From: an uncultured Chlamydiae bacterium | GTDB lineage: Bacteria; Chlamydiota; Chlamydiia; Chlamydiales; 2-12-FULL-49-11 | Assembly (NCBI GenBank): GCA_937996705.1 | Contig: CALKUQ010000065.1 | Coordinates: 1 to 40,578, forward strand | DNA: 40,578 nt | Direction: 5' to 3' | Shown: one piece after another, positions 16,516 through 26,015 of the stretch | How the letters are laid out: every line of letters starts with the position of its first letter | Numbering within the stretch: the stretch's first letter is position 1 | Position numbers and translations under genes: made by a program | The notes under the pieces: generated by a model | The model's database searches: none | Seen by the model: the letters and a program-made list of their open reading frames with translations, nothing else | Told to the model about the DNA's origin: nothing

Positions 16516-17454
16516 TTAAAGCTCCGAGCTTAAGTGTTTCATTGCATAGTAGTAGTTAAATAGGTGGTGGTTGTCAAAAATTGTTCCGAGATTTTTTGTG
16601 AAATTGATTAGACCCACTTTGTTGGGGTAGCTCTTCTCTGTCGGTAGTAAGTGGCTATAAAGAAGATTGTGGAAGACAGGTTCGGGAAGTGTTGTAATAA
16701 TATCTTCGGTATTGACAATTCTCCAAAAAGAGAAATTGTATGCAGGGTTTTTTGCAAGCAAGTCTACCGTATTTGCAAAAGCAGGATCGCCAACTCTGGG
16801 AGAACCGGTTAGATAAGCATTAACTTTTAGATTTGGGAAAAAAAGAAGAGTGTCAAAAAAAATGAGAGTTCCAATTGCAGATCCCATGCTATGGGCTCCA
16901 ATATGAAGTTCATTTGGGGCTGAATCGCTGAGAAAAGTTGGTAATAGTTGGTGGATTTGTTCTTGGAGAGAGCTAAGTTTTTTTGAAGGCCCTTTGTTGT
17001 AAATTTCCCAAAAACCTTTATGGATTTTTACAACATCGCCTGGAGGCTCCATAAGCAATTTAACTTGTTCAACATAAGCATCAAGCTTCCATTCTCGATC
17101 TTTTTGGGTCCCTCGGAAAATAAGAGCTATTCGATTTGTAGGATCGCCAGGAACCGGCTTAATTTTAGCAATGTATCCAGAAGTGATCATAGGGTCTGAA
17201 AAAAAACCACCCCCTTCGTTCCAATATAGGACTTTTCCCCCTTCTACTTCCGGGGGATAAACGATCTCCTGAGGATTGCAAAGATCTTGGTAGGCGTATG
17301 TGCATGCATTAATTGACCACTGAGCTAGCTTCGGATTGAATAGATTTCCTGTTTGTGGGACAAAGGGAACCTTTAGAAGGGGTTCATACCCCTTGCAGCC
17401 ATTGCTCAAAGTTTTTATAACTCCAGCGGGGAGTCCAATTGAATTATTTTTCAT
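16516..17454 (-). CDS. Class 3 lipase-like alpha/beta hydrolase, copy B (312 aa)
   Basis: This is a paralogue of the adjacent gene with the same layout: LIFRGTQK, nucleophile elbow IGAHSMGSA (S189), aspartate in VNTEDIITTLPEP (D251) and a C-terminal histidine in DNHHLFNYY (H296 or H297). GAHSMG replaces the usual GHSLG, so the residue before the first glycine-flanked position differs from copy A, but GxSxG-type geometry (AHSMG) would need testing because the first Gly is replaced by Ala. There is no signal peptide. It is the first gene of the pair and is preceded by an AT-rich gap. Tandem duplication followed by divergence is the simplest origin. Confidence 0.86.
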   Translation of the reverse strand: MKNNSIGLPAGVIKTLSNGCKGYEPLLKVPFVPQTGNLFNPKLAQWSINACTYAYQDLCNPQEIVYPPEVEGGKVLYWNEGGGFFSDPMITSGYIAKIKPVPGDPTNRIALIFRGTQKDREWKLDAYVEQVKLLMEPPGDVVKIHKGFWEIYNKGPSKKLSSLQEQIHQLLPTFLSDSAPNELHIGAHSMGSAIGTLIFFDTLLFFPNLKVNAYLTGSPRVGDPAFANTVDLLAKNPAYNFSFWRIVNTEDIITTLPEPVFHNLLYSHLLPTEKSYPNKVGLINFTKNLGTIFDNHHLFNYYYAMKHLSSEL

Positions 17455-17533
17455 TAATAGGCCAATTAAATATTAATTATTTTATTTTCTATTTTATAAT
17501 AACAATTAATAATTAATATGACTAACTAAGAAA

Positions 17534-20485
17534 TTAGAGGTAGGTAAAATCGACAAGTTTGCTGGTTTGCGCAAACGATTTTTGGAGAAGAGCAATCCTG
17601 TTGTCTCGGAGTGCTGGGTTATCAGAAAGGACTCGAACTGAGTCAAAAAAGGTAGCTAGGGGGGAATTGAGTTCTGCTAGGGCTTCAAGGGATTTAAGGT
17701 AATTTTTTTCTAGGAGGGTGTGGTAGAGGGTCGACTCAATTTTATCAAGTTCTATGGAGAGATTTTTTTCTCCGATCTCTTCTAGAAGAGCTCTGTCTAA
17801 TGTTTTGGGACTCTCTTTACCGATTTGACCTTTTGTCCGTTTATAGATGGCATAGAGTCCGTCAAATGCGTCACTTTTTTTTCTGAATTCGTGGAGCGCT
17901 TCTGTTCTAAGGAAGGTGTCATACGGATCTGTTGGGGAAAGGGAGAGGGTAGCTAAAATTTCTTCTTTTTCAAAGCCGCAATCTTCTAAAATATTTTTCA
18001 TCCGTTGTGTAATAAATTCTAAAAGTTCAGACGAAATTCCTAATTTTGAGAGGTCTAGAGACCATCGGTTTTCAATAAGAATCCGAAGAATACCGATAGC
18101 ACACCTTCTCAGCGCGTAGGGATCTTTTGATGAAGTAGCTTTTAGCCCTATGTTTGTATAGGAAATAAGGTTGTCTAATTTATCTGCGATAGCTAGGATC
18201 GATCCATCTTCAGTCGAAGGGACCGGACCTCCCTCTGTGAGGGGGAGCCAATGCTCTTCAATTGCAACAGCAACTCTTTCGCTCTCTTTTTGGTGAAGGG
18301 CGTAATATTTCCCCATAATCCCTTGAAGTTCAGGAAACTCATAAACAACCGCTGTTGCAAGATCTGCCTTACAGAGTTCGGCTGCTCTAACAGGGGCTTC
18401 TTTGCCTAAAAGCTGTCCAAGAAGTATTGACAATTGTTTTATTCTTAGTGACTTATCATGAACGCTTCCAAGCTCTTTATGGAATACAATATCTTTTAGA
18501 GCCTCTTGATAGCTATCCAAAGATTTTTTCAAATCTTGCTCGTACAAAAATAGACCATCAGAAAGTCTAGCTCTCAATACAGATTGATTGTTTTTAAGAA
18601 TTGTCTCATTAGGGGTAGTGTCAATTGCTACAAGAAAGCGGTTTAGCATTTTTTTGTTTTCATCGTGCAAAGGAAAATACTTTTGATGGTTAATCATTTC
18701 AGAGGAGAGCAATTCAGGGGGCAGGGTGAGAAATTTTTCATCAAATGTGTAGCTTGCAAGGGTTGGATATTCGCATAAATTAACCACTTCTGAAAGGATG
18801 TTCTCTCTTTGAGGAGCTTTGCAAGAAAAACGCTTTTCAAATTTATCGATTTGCTTTTCTAGATATTTTTTTCTCTCTTCTACCGAGGCTATTACATACC
18901 TTCTATAGAGTTTAGTTGCGTAGGTTTTGGGTCTACGGATCTTGATTGCTACAGGCTTTAACTGGCTATGCCCATACGAAATATTAGAGGAGCTTATCCC
19001 TGCAAGAGTGAAAGGGATTACCTCTTTTCCTAGGAGGGCTACAATCCAACGAAGAGGTCTTGCATAGGTGATATCAAAATCAGCCCAACGCATTGTTTTT
19101 GGGAATGGAAGATGGGTGATTAAGTAAGGTAAAAATTTTTGAAGGAGATTTACTGTGGATTCTTTGGGTTTTGAAATTTGCGCGAGTAGGTGCTTTGTCT
19201 CGGTCATGATTAGCCCAGCAACCCGTTTTTCTTCGATATCGTGTAAAATAACAGGGGGGTGTTTGATGGAATCTAAAAAACCTTTTCCTTGTGCGGTAAG
19301 ATTGCCAGTAGAGTCAAATGCAATAGAGACTAGGGGGCCTCTGCGCTCTATCAATTCTTCTTTTGTAGAGGTCTCCAATTTTTTTACAAAGATGGCAAGT
19401 CTCCTTGGGGTTCCATAGACCTTTATCGACTCAAAGGAGAGTTTTTTCTCTAGGAAAAAGGCTCTCATCATCTGCTCTAAACTGACCAAAGCGTCTGGAA
19501 TAAATGCTGCGGGAAGTTGTTCTGATCCGATTTCCAATAAAAAATCGGCCACTTTTTTTGTCGTTATAGCCGTTTGCGTAGGTTCTTCTTGCGAGAGCTG
19601 TGAAGAGGGTTCCGATTTATTTAATAAAGGAAAGCCAAGTTCTTGCCGTCTTGCAAGATAGACTTCTGCAGAGAGGCAAGCAAGCGCTTTTATTCGGTGA
19701 ATGAGATCGACTCTAGCGGTTACTGAAATCGCCCCCCTTGCATCTAGCATATTAAAGGCGTGGGATGCCTTTAAAGCAAAATTGTATGCAGGAATTGATA
19801 ACCCTTTCGCAACAAGCCTTCTAGCCTCATTTTCAGCGTTCTCAAAGGCGCTTTTCCAAAACTCTATGCTCGATTCCTCAAAATTATAGCGACTCCATTC
19901 AACTTCGTTTTGTAAAAAAACTTGTCCGTAGGTGAGATGATCATTGAATGCAATATCGAAAATACTGGTCTTTTTTTGGAGGAACATTGCAAGTCTTTCA
20001 ATCCCATATGCGATCTCTGCTGCAACCGGTTTTGCTTCAATGCCGCTTACGCATTGGAAATAGGTAAATTGAGTAACTTCCATCCCGTCACACCATACCT
20101 CCCAGCCAAGACCCCAAGCTCCAAGAGTAGGAGATTCCCAGTCGTCGTGAACAAAACGGATGTCGTGATTTTTTAAGTTTAGGCCGATTGCCTCCAAAGA
20201 TTTTAGATACATTTTCTGTACTTCAAGGGGGGAGGGCTTTAAGATCACTTGAAATTGGTGAAACTGTTGCAATCTATTGGGATTTAATCCATACCGCCCA
20301 TCTGTAGGCCTTCGTGAAATTTCAACATGACAAACATTATAAGGTTCAGGGCCTAGGCAGCGTAAGAGTGATTCGGCATTAAAAGTACCGGCACCTGTTT
20401 CTGTATCAGAACTTTGCTGTAATATACAGCCTTGATCTGTCCAAAATTTTTGGAGTGTGATAATAATGTTTTGAAATGTTGACAT
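17534..20485 (-). CDS. glyQS: Fused glycyl-tRNA synthetase (alpha + beta chains)
   Basis: This charges tRNA-Gly with glycine. Most bacteria with this type encode separate alpha (glyQ) and beta (glyS) chains; here they are one 983-aa chain, the chlamydial arrangement. Residues 1-295 are the class II catalytic alpha part (FWTDQGCILQQSSDTETGAG, then RRPTDGRYGLNPNRL and VAAEIAYGIERLAMFLQ). A serine/threonine/glutamine-rich linker at about 293-312 joins the beta part (FLLEIGSEQLPAAF), which ends in the DALR-like anticodon-binding region (FDSVRVLSDNPALRDNR). The gene is divergent from pgsA across a 104-bp gap. Confidence 0.97.
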   Translation of the reverse strand: MSTFQNIIITLQKFWTDQGCILQQSSDTETGAGTFNAESLLRCLGPEPYNVCHVEISRRPTDGRYGLNPNRLQQFHQFQVILKPSPLEVQKMYLKSLEAIGLNLKNHDIRFVHDDWESPTLGAWGLGWEVWCDGMEVTQFTYFQCVSGIEAKPVAAEIAYGIERLAMFLQKKTSIFDIAFNDHLTYGQVFLQNEVEWSRYNFEESSIEFWKSAFENAENEARRLVAKGLSIPAYNFALKASHAFNMLDARGAISVTARVDLIHRIKALACLSAEVYLARRQELGFPLLNKSEPSSQLSQEEPTQTAITTKKVADFLLEIGSEQLPAAFIPDALVSLEQMMRAFFLEKKLSFESIKVYGTPRRLAIFVKKLETSTKEELIERRGPLVSIAFDSTGNLTAQGKGFLDSIKHPPVILHDIEEKRVAGLIMTETKHLLAQISKPKESTVNLLQKFLPYLITHLPFPKTMRWADFDITYARPLRWIVALLGKEVIPFTLAGISSSNISYGHSQLKPVAIKIRRPKTYATKLYRRYVIASVEERKKYLEKQIDKFEKRFSCKAPQRENILSEVVNLCEYPTLASYTFDEKFLTLPPELLSSEMINHQKYFPLHDENKKMLNRFLVAIDTTPNETILKNNQSVLRARLSDGLFLYEQDLKKSLDSYQEALKDIVFHKELGSVHDKSLRIKQLSILLGQLLGKEAPVRAAELCKADLATAVVYEFPELQGIMGKYYALHQKESERVAVAIEEHWLPLTEGGPVPSTEDGSILAIADKLDNLISYTNIGLKATSSKDPYALRRCAIGILRILIENRWSLDLSKLGISSELLEFITQRMKNILEDCGFEKEEILATLSLSPTDPYDTFLRTEALHEFRKKSDAFDGLYAIYKRTKGQIGKESPKTLDRALLEEIGEKNLSIELDKIESTLYHTLLEKNYLKSLEALAELNSPLATFFDSVRVLSDNPALRDNRIALLQKSFAQTSKLVDFTYL

Positions 20486-20551
20486 ACCTGAAAATTTTAC
20501 CCTTTGTACGCATTTTCCACAAGAGGGCTTTCTCGAAAATAGTCAAATCAG

Positions 20552-20566
20552 TTAGAATGTTTCTAA
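20552..20566. promoter_or_regulatory. Short perfect dyad in the glyQS-pgsA divergent gap
   Basis: TTAGAA (20552-20557) and TTCTAA (20561-20566) form a perfect dyad with a 3-bp centre, 24 bp before the pgsA start. It could be an operator or simply AT-rich symmetry. No regulator can be named. Confidence 0.25.
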
Positions 20567-20589
20567 TACATATAAAAAGGGTTTAATTT

Positions 20590-21183
20590 GTGAAGACAGC
20601 GCTCATGCTAACGCTCGGTAGAATTGTAATATGTCCTATTTTTTTGGTGGTCTATCTCTTTTACCCACAGATGGGTATCTCCCTTGTTGCAGTGCCCTAC
20701 ATTTTGCTAGCCCTTCTATTGGTATGTGAATTATCAGATGTTTTTGACGGTGTGGTGGCAAGAAGGCAGAAGCAAGTCACAGAGCTTGGAAAGATTCTTG
20801 ATCCTATGGCAGATAGTATTGTAAGACTTTCTACATTCCTCTGTTTTACTCAAGGCCTAATAAAGCTCCCCCTTCTTATAGTTCTTATATTTGTAGTGAG
20901 AGATGCTGTGATTAGCACTCTTAGAACCCTTTGTGCTCTGAGAGGTACTGCATTAGCTGCAAGGCCCAGTGGTAAATTAAAAGCTGTTTTACAGGCAATT
21001 GCAATCTTTTTTATCCTATTTCTTATGATCCCCTACTCTTTAGGGTATATCTCTCTTGATTTATTGAGAGAAATCAGTCTTTGGACAGTTCTTGTGACAG
21101 CAATTTACACGGTGATCTCTGGCGTTGAGTACATTTGGGTCTATAGAAATTACATTCGTCAGTCTTGGACAAATATCGCATAG
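20590..21183 (+). CDS. pgsA: CDP-diacylglycerol-glycerol-3-phosphate 3-phosphatidyltransferase
   Basis: This membrane enzyme makes phosphatidylglycerol phosphate, the committed step to phosphatidylglycerol. The CDP-alcohol phosphotransferase signature is complete: DVFDGVVARRQKQVTELGKI followed by LDPMAD gives D-G-x2-A-R-x8-G-x3-D-x3-D. Hydrophobic segments near residues 7-27, 30-48, 80-105, 130-150 and 160-182 fit a polytopic membrane protein, and 197 aa is the normal length. Translation begins at GTG 20590 after an AAAAAGGG sequence. pgsA beside glyQS and glgA is a chlamydial neighbourhood. Confidence 0.95.
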   Translation: MKTALMLTLGRIVICPIFLVVYLFYPQMGISLVAVPYILLALLLVCELSDVFDGVVARRQKQVTELGKILDPMADSIVRLSTFLCFTQGLIKLPLLIVLIFVVRDAVISTLRTLCALRGTALAARPSGKLKAVLQAIAIFFILFLMIPYSLGYISLDLLREISLWTVLVTAIYTVISGVEYIWVYRNYIRQSWTNIA

Positions 21184-21561
21184 AAACCCACTCTATTTTT
21201 CCTCTACCCTTTGGGCAACAGCAGGAAAATCAATCTGGTTGCGGAACTTTTAAACATTTTTATACGCATGTATAAAAACATTTTAGAGGGGAACTTACTA
21301 GGCTGATTTCTTATTCAAGATTTGTTGCATTAATGAAATCTCTCTTTGTTCCGCGAATTTCATATCTTCTTTATATCAGGGGGTTTATGCGATGATTCTC
21401 ATTTGTTGATTCAACATCTATCAAGGGTTGCCGCAATAGGTGAATTTTCAGAAAAAAAGTATTCATCAAATTTTTGCTTTTTAAGAATCTGTTGTGTTAA
21501 TATTTCTCTTAATTTTTTGAAAATTATATCTTTTGGTAATTTATAACTTATTAGGTTTTTT
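21184..21561. other. Intergenic region with a 9-bp perfect hairpin
   Basis: The 378 bp between pgsA and the 854-codon gene contain no convincing gene; a 66-codon frame at 21346-21546 lacks a ribosome site and family features. TTTTTATAC (21257-21265) and GTATAAAAA (21270-21278) form a perfect inverted repeat with a GCAT loop, which could be an operator or weak hairpin. I see nothing else. Confidence 0.4.
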
Positions 21562-24126
21562 ATGCATTCTGTAGGTCCTAAAACCCTTATCGGCGATTTG
21601 AAGCTAGCCTCTTTGAGTGAAAGCTTTGATAGCAGAAAAGAGGGGATGGGCTCATATGTAACAGTAAATAAATATGTTATTTGCGGAGAGAGGCTTCCAG
21701 AGACCTTTCGAAAAGTTATCCTTTTTCTAAAAACATGCTACTCGATGTATGAAGAGCCGACAATAGATCGAGATATCTTAAATAGATTGACGAAATTTTG
21801 TGTTAGTTATTTAAATCTCGCAGGAAATCAATTAGTTGAAGATGTCCCAATTTGTGCAATGCGATGTGCTCGTAAATATTTAATTGATGAAGGGTTGCTC
21901 TCTGTCCTTGTTAGTGTCATTCCAGATCCAGGCGAGTTGTATCGTCTTTGCTCTCAAGAGATATCCTTGGATAATTATAAAATGATATCTCTTCAGATTT
22001 GTTCTATTACAAGGAATCATTTCATGGTTGAAATTTTCCCTGAAGTCATGGAGCTTTCTGGAAGGGTAATTTTAGCAATAGATCGCCCGATGGAAGTGAC
22101 AAAAGAAGTGAGATGTGAAAGATCGGTAGAGGCGGTAGAAGAGGAGGGGGTAGATCCAAGGCTTTATTCTTTGATCGGGAGTATAAGAGAGGTTGCTATG
22201 CAAATTCTTCCTGTTGTTATGGAAAATAAGTTGCATAACATAATTGTGCCCGGATTGAAAAAAAACACGATCTATACCCGGTTTGATTTAGATGAGGTAA
22301 GGGCTGTTCTTGCCTTTGAAAATGCCCAGTTAAAAAGAGCTTTAGAGATTGGCTGGAATCGCTTTTATTTGATGGATGATTCAGAAGAGATTTTAAAGTT
22401 CGTTCTTCTTGCGCTTGAAAAAAAAGAGGCATTTATTAAAAGAGTGTTACTGGGGGCTAAAAGTGGACGAGACAAGAGCAGATATTTAAAATCTATAGAT
22501 CGGAGTATCGAAAAGACTTGCATGGTAGCAAAGCAAATTTCGAGAAAAGCGCCAAGTGAATTACACAGGATCGCACACGAAAAATTTTTACAACACAGAG
22601 AGGCTATTACTAAGACGGATAAATTTCTACCTGTTACATTTTTTGAAGAGTATGTGTTGTTTTTGGAGCAATTAAAAGCTCATGTAAAATCCACAGATAA
22701 ATTGATTGAATTTCTTGAGCGGATTGTGGGTCGAGTGGAAGTTCCCTCTCTGTTGTTAGAGTCGGAAGGGGAAGACCGTGTTAAAATAAAAAAATGTGTC
22801 GGGTTAAAGTCGGGATCAAAAGAAGCCTTAGTTCCAACCCCTTATAAAAAAAATGATTTGGCTTCGGTTAAGGGGATGTCTGAGCATTTTGGAAAAACTA
22901 GATCGGATGAATTGCTTAAAAAAATAGGTCACGAGTTAATCAGTAGATTAAATGCCGAATACGATTGCCCCTCATATAAAAACGCTAAAAGTCGTTTGGA
23001 TATGCTTCTTTGTCATCTCGCGCGGATCTCTTTTGGAAATTCTAGGCCACTAGAGTTTTTTTCGATAATTGTAGAAACTGAGCAAGTGATTGAACAGCTT
23101 TTGGTGAGTATCGCAAGAAAGTTGAATGAAGATGAGGGAATAAAAACGCATAATTTCAAAACTCTTCTAGGGTTAATAGAGCCAAATTTCTTAAATATAC
23201 AGAGATTTTCTCCTTCAGAATTTAAGTTGCTTTTTGAACTTGATGGGATTGAATTTGCCTCTCGACAAATCCCCTTTCATAAAAAGAGCGGATATAATCC
23301 GCCTGCTTTTGATTTGCTTAAAAAAAATTTCGACATGTTTCAGTCTAATTCCTTAGAAGGAATAGAGCTTTTGCAAACGCAAGTTTTCGATTTTGTAAAA
23401 AAGCATCTTTATTTGTATAGCGATCTCTGTCGTTTTCTAAATATTAGAAAATCCCCCCTAATCAATGCCTCTATAGATCAATTTTTTACCCTGCTCGATT
23501 CAGAGGAGGGGGAGAAAAAACTTTCTTTATCTGCACAAGCAGGGGCGGGAGCAGGAGCAGGAGCAGGCGGGGCGGCTTTGGAATCGTTAGATCCGATAAA
23601 GAGAGTCTTAGTAGAAAGAAGTTTAGCAAAAATGGATCCAAGAGAAAATCTTTTGATTCAAAATCTTTTATTTCACATCGCTGTTTTTGAAATGGAGTGG
23701 AATCGGTTAGATCCAGAGTTGAGCTATCGAAGGACGGTTCAGATAACCAATCGGGCTTACTTGCTTTTGGAAGCTTTAGCCTGGGTTATTACGGGCAATC
23801 TTAAATTGGGGGGCTTTAACCACAATTTCGAATTAATGTTGCCAGATCATTGGGTCCTTCTTAGCCCTGAAGAGCAAAATTTTTTAAGGATGTCGAAAAA
23901 GCGGAGGGGGCTAGCTAGATTTGAGGAGTATCGAGAAGCTTCTAGCGCTTTAAATGCTTCTAAAAGAGCTAGCATGCGAGCTGTCAAAGGGGCTATGGCT
24001 ACAGTTAAGGTTCGAGGGGAGGAGGGGGTCGCATTTTCTAAGAAAGGTTTAGATATTCATGACTATTTGGAGGAAATTCTCAATTTCACCCTTTCGATTT
24101 CCACAAAATTACTCACGGCGCACTAG
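21562..24126 (+). CDS. Large hypothetical protein with Gly-Ala linker (854 aa)
   Basis: The family is not recognised. The protein is predicted mainly helical throughout, with many charged residues and no signal peptide or membrane segment. Near residues 658-672 there is a low-complexity linker (AQAGAGAGAGAGGAAL) encoded partly by three GGAGCA hexamers, dividing a long N-terminal portion from a C-terminal helical domain of about 180 residues. TTATTAGG precedes the ATG by about 8 bases, giving modest support for the start. It is monocistronic and converges on glgA across an inverted-repeat cluster. Long helical proteins without homology are common among lineage-specific chlamydial proteins, but no function can be inferred. 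Confidence 0.75.
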   Translation: MHSVGPKTLIGDLKLASLSESFDSRKEGMGSYVTVNKYVICGERLPETFRKVILFLKTCYSMYEEPTIDRDILNRLTKFCVSYLNLAGNQLVEDVPICAMRCARKYLIDEGLLSVLVSVIPDPGELYRLCSQEISLDNYKMISLQICSITRNHFMVEIFPEVMELSGRVILAIDRPMEVTKEVRCERSVEAVEEEGVDPRLYSLIGSIREVAMQILPVVMENKLHNIIVPGLKKNTIYTRFDLDEVRAVLAFENAQLKRALEIGWNRFYLMDDSEEILKFVLLALEKKEAFIKRVLLGAKSGRDKSRYLKSIDRSIEKTCMVAKQISRKAPSELHRIAHEKFLQHREAITKTDKFLPVTFFEEYVLFLEQLKAHVKSTDKLIEFLERIVGRVEVPSLLLESEGEDRVKIKKCVGLKSGSKEALVPTPYKKNDLASVKGMSEHFGKTRSDELLKKIGHELISRLNAEYDCPSYKNAKSRLDMLLCHLARISFGNSRPLEFFSIIVETEQVIEQLLVSIARKLNEDEGIKTHNFKTLLGLIEPNFLNIQRFSPSEFKLLFELDGIEFASRQIPFHKKSGYNPPAFDLLKKNFDMFQSNSLEGIELLQTQVFDFVKKHLYLYSDLCRFLNIRKSPLINASIDQFFTLLDSEEGEKKLSLSAQAGAGAGAGAGGAALESLDPIKRVLVERSLAKMDPRENLLIQNLLFHIAVFEMEWNRLDPELSYRRTVQITNRAYLLLEALAWVITGNLKLGGFNHNFELMLPDHWVLLSPEEQNFLRMSKKRRGLARFEEYREASSALNASKRASMRAVKGAMATVKVRGEEGVAFSKKGLDIHDYLEEILNFTLSISTKLLTAH

Positions 24127-24187
24127 ATCTTTTTTAGTTTAAAATTTTTGGGTTACAAAGCAAAAAAACCAAAAGGTCTCAAAAAAA

Positions 24188-24349
24188 CTTGAGGGTCAGA
24201 CGTGAAATCCTGATAAAAACTTGAGGGTCAGACGTGAAATCCTGAAAAAATCTTAACAAATAGACTTAAAGATCATGCCTGAAATTTTGAAATATTAAGA
24301 TTTTTTCAGGATTTCACGTCTGACCCTCAAGCTCGGTCTGACCCTCAAG
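24188..24349. repeat. Nested inverted-repeat cluster between convergent genes
   Basis: CTTGAGGGTCAGAC begins at 24188 and again at 24220, in both cases followed by GTGAAATCCTGA. The second unit (24220-24255) has a perfect 36-bp inverted copy at 24296-24331 with a 40-nt loop. The outer unit has a shorter inverted copy TCTGACCCTCAAG at 24337-24349. The cluster could act as a bidirectional terminator for the 854-codon gene and glgA. The GGTCAGAC-type palindrome resembles repeats mobilised by REP-associated Y1 transposases, an inference without a transposase in view. Confidence 0.85.
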
Positions 24350-24397
24350 CTCACTTGAAATTTTCTTATGTGCAACTGGCGTGATGTTAGGCGATTG

Positions 24398-25906
24398 TTA
24401 AGCTGCTTTAAAAGGAAAGGCCTTTTTGATCGATTCTTTGTAGAGAAGCTCATAGACGAGGGCAGATTTTTTCCAGCTGTGATTGGTGGAAAGAGCGTTT
24501 TGCATCAATTGCTTCCATCGATTTTTGTCGTTTTGGTAGCACGTTATAACTCGTTTAAGGACTTTTTCTACAGAGGGTTGATCGGGATTTTCAAAGGTAA
24601 AACCGTTGCGAAGGGTGAGGGGGATTTTAGAATCTTCTAGATCAAAGACTGTGTCTGCGAGCCCTCCAGTTTTTCTTACGATAGGCAGGGTGGCGTAGCG
24701 CATACCAATCATTTGAGTGAGGCCACACGGTTCAAAAAGAGAGGGGATAAAAATTGCGTCTGCTGAGGCAAATAGGGAGTGGGAGAGCTCTTCATCAAAG
24801 GAGAGTTTTGCGTGAAAATGGGGGTGATTTTTGTAGAGACGCTCAAGGTTTTGAAAGTCAATTTCAAATTCGGGATCGATTGAGCTTCCAAGAAGGATGA
24901 AGGAGCCATTTTGTTTGAGAGTGTAGTCAATTGCTTCTAAGATGAGTTTTGGCCCTTTTTGTTTTGCAAGTCTTGTAATGCATGCAATAAGAGGGCCCTT
25001 AGAGGGTTTCATCCCCAGTTTTAAGAAAAGGGCTTCTTTGTTAATTTGCTTAGATTTTCTAATATTTTCGATAAAGGTGGGGTTTGTTCCGTAAGGAGAA
25101 TGGACGTTCGGGTCTTTAGATGGATCCCAGGTCTCTAAGTCTATTCCGTTTAAAATGCCTCTGAAATTTAATTCGAATTTTTTTATGACTTGATCTAACC
25201 CAAAACTTGATGGGGGTGTCATAATCTCTTTTGCGTAGGTTGGCGAGACTGTCGTGAATAGATCTGAATAGACAATGCCCCCCTTAAGTAGGTTAAGCAT
25301 ATTTGGATATTTGGGGTCTTGCAGTCTCTCCTCAGTTCTAAAATCTTCCCCTCTTAATCCTATTCGTGAAAGGTTTGCAGGTTGGCAAATTCCTTGATGT
25401 TCAATGTTATGAATTGTTAAAACAATACTTCCATAGGAAAAGCCTAAGTCGCGATAAATGTGCTTAATAATGGGGGCGAGGCTTGCTGTCGGCCAGTCAT
25501 GGAGGTGAATGATGTCAGGCTTTTCCTTTTTTAAATGAAGGAATTCGCAGGCTGTTCTGCAAAAATAGAGAAATCTTTCCACATCATCCGGGGTTCCATA
25601 AATTTTCCCGCGATTAAAATAGTAGCTATTATGATGAGGCTCAATTAAATGCACTTTAATTTGATCCATAAATCCAGACCAGACAGCATTGTGAAAGCGG
25701 GAGGAGTCTTCAAAAGACCAAAGGTCAGGCATGGATAATGAAAAATTTTTTAAATTTTTAGGCTCAATGATATCATACTTAGGTAAAATCACTTCGACCT
25801 GATGACCGAGGAGGGCTTGCTCTTTTGCAAGTCCGTGAACAACATCCCCAAGTCCCCCTACTTTAGCCAGGGGGGCAAATTCTGAAGCAACATGAAGTAT
25901 ATACAT
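24398..25906 (-). CDS. glgA: Glycogen synthase (ADP-glucose type)
   Basis: GlgA (GT5 family) transfers glucose from ADP-glucose to growing glycogen. The N-terminal KVGGLGDVVHGLAKE (K15) contacts the nucleotide sugar. The C-terminal GT-B half has the SLFEPCGLTQMIGMRYATLP motif followed by KTGGLADTV. A length of 502 aa is normal. It is divergent from tRNA-Gln across about 110 bp. Environmental chlamydiae, like Chlamydiaceae, keep glycogen metabolism, and glgA next to tRNA-Gln and ctc is the conserved order. Other glycogen genes are not in the window. Confidence 0.96.
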   Translation of the reverse strand: MYILHVASEFAPLAKVGGLGDVVHGLAKEQALLGHQVEVILPKYDIIEPKNLKNFSLSMPDLWSFEDSSRFHNAVWSGFMDQIKVHLIEPHHNSYYFNRGKIYGTPDDVERFLYFCRTACEFLHLKKEKPDIIHLHDWPTASLAPIIKHIYRDLGFSYGSIVLTIHNIEHQGICQPANLSRIGLRGEDFRTEERLQDPKYPNMLNLLKGGIVYSDLFTTVSPTYAKEIMTPPSSFGLDQVIKKFELNFRGILNGIDLETWDPSKDPNVHSPYGTNPTFIENIRKSKQINKEALFLKLGMKPSKGPLIACITRLAKQKGPKLILEAIDYTLKQNGSFILLGSSIDPEFEIDFQNLERLYKNHPHFHAKLSFDEELSHSLFASADAIFIPSLFEPCGLTQMIGMRYATLPIVRKTGGLADTVFDLEDSKIPLTLRNGFTFENPDQPSVEKVLKRVITCYQNDKNRWKQLMQNALSTNHSWKKSALVYELLYKESIKKAFPFKAA

Positions 25907-25970
25907 ATTTTTTCACCGTACAAAGAAGGGGAGTTCTTCGCAATAATATAGATGAAAAAATTAAAAAAAA

Positions 25971-25999
25971 TTGCAAAAAATCGGATGTTTAAGTAATAT
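25971..25999 (+). promoter_or_regulatory. Promoter of tRNA-Gln
   Basis: TTGCAA (25971-25976) and TAATAT (25994-25999) are 17 bp apart, and the predicted start near 26006 lies about 10 nt before the mature tRNA. This is a strong match at the right place, and it may also drive the rplY operon. Confidence 0.65.
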
Positions 26000-26015
26000 A
26001 TTGGACTTTATACAT

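Noticed and set aside
21346..21546. 66-codon plus-strand frame between pgsA and the 854-aa gene
   Set aside because: There is no Shine-Dalgarno sequence, the composition is unusually rich in Phe, Cys and Ile, and no motif is present; it is likely chance in AT-rich DNA.
24188..24349. CRISPR array
   Set aside because: The repeats are inverted and unequally spaced, without regular spacers or cas genes.
24368..24640. 90-codon plus-strand frame over the glgA 3' end
   Set aside because: It is antisense to the conserved end of glgA and has no independent support.
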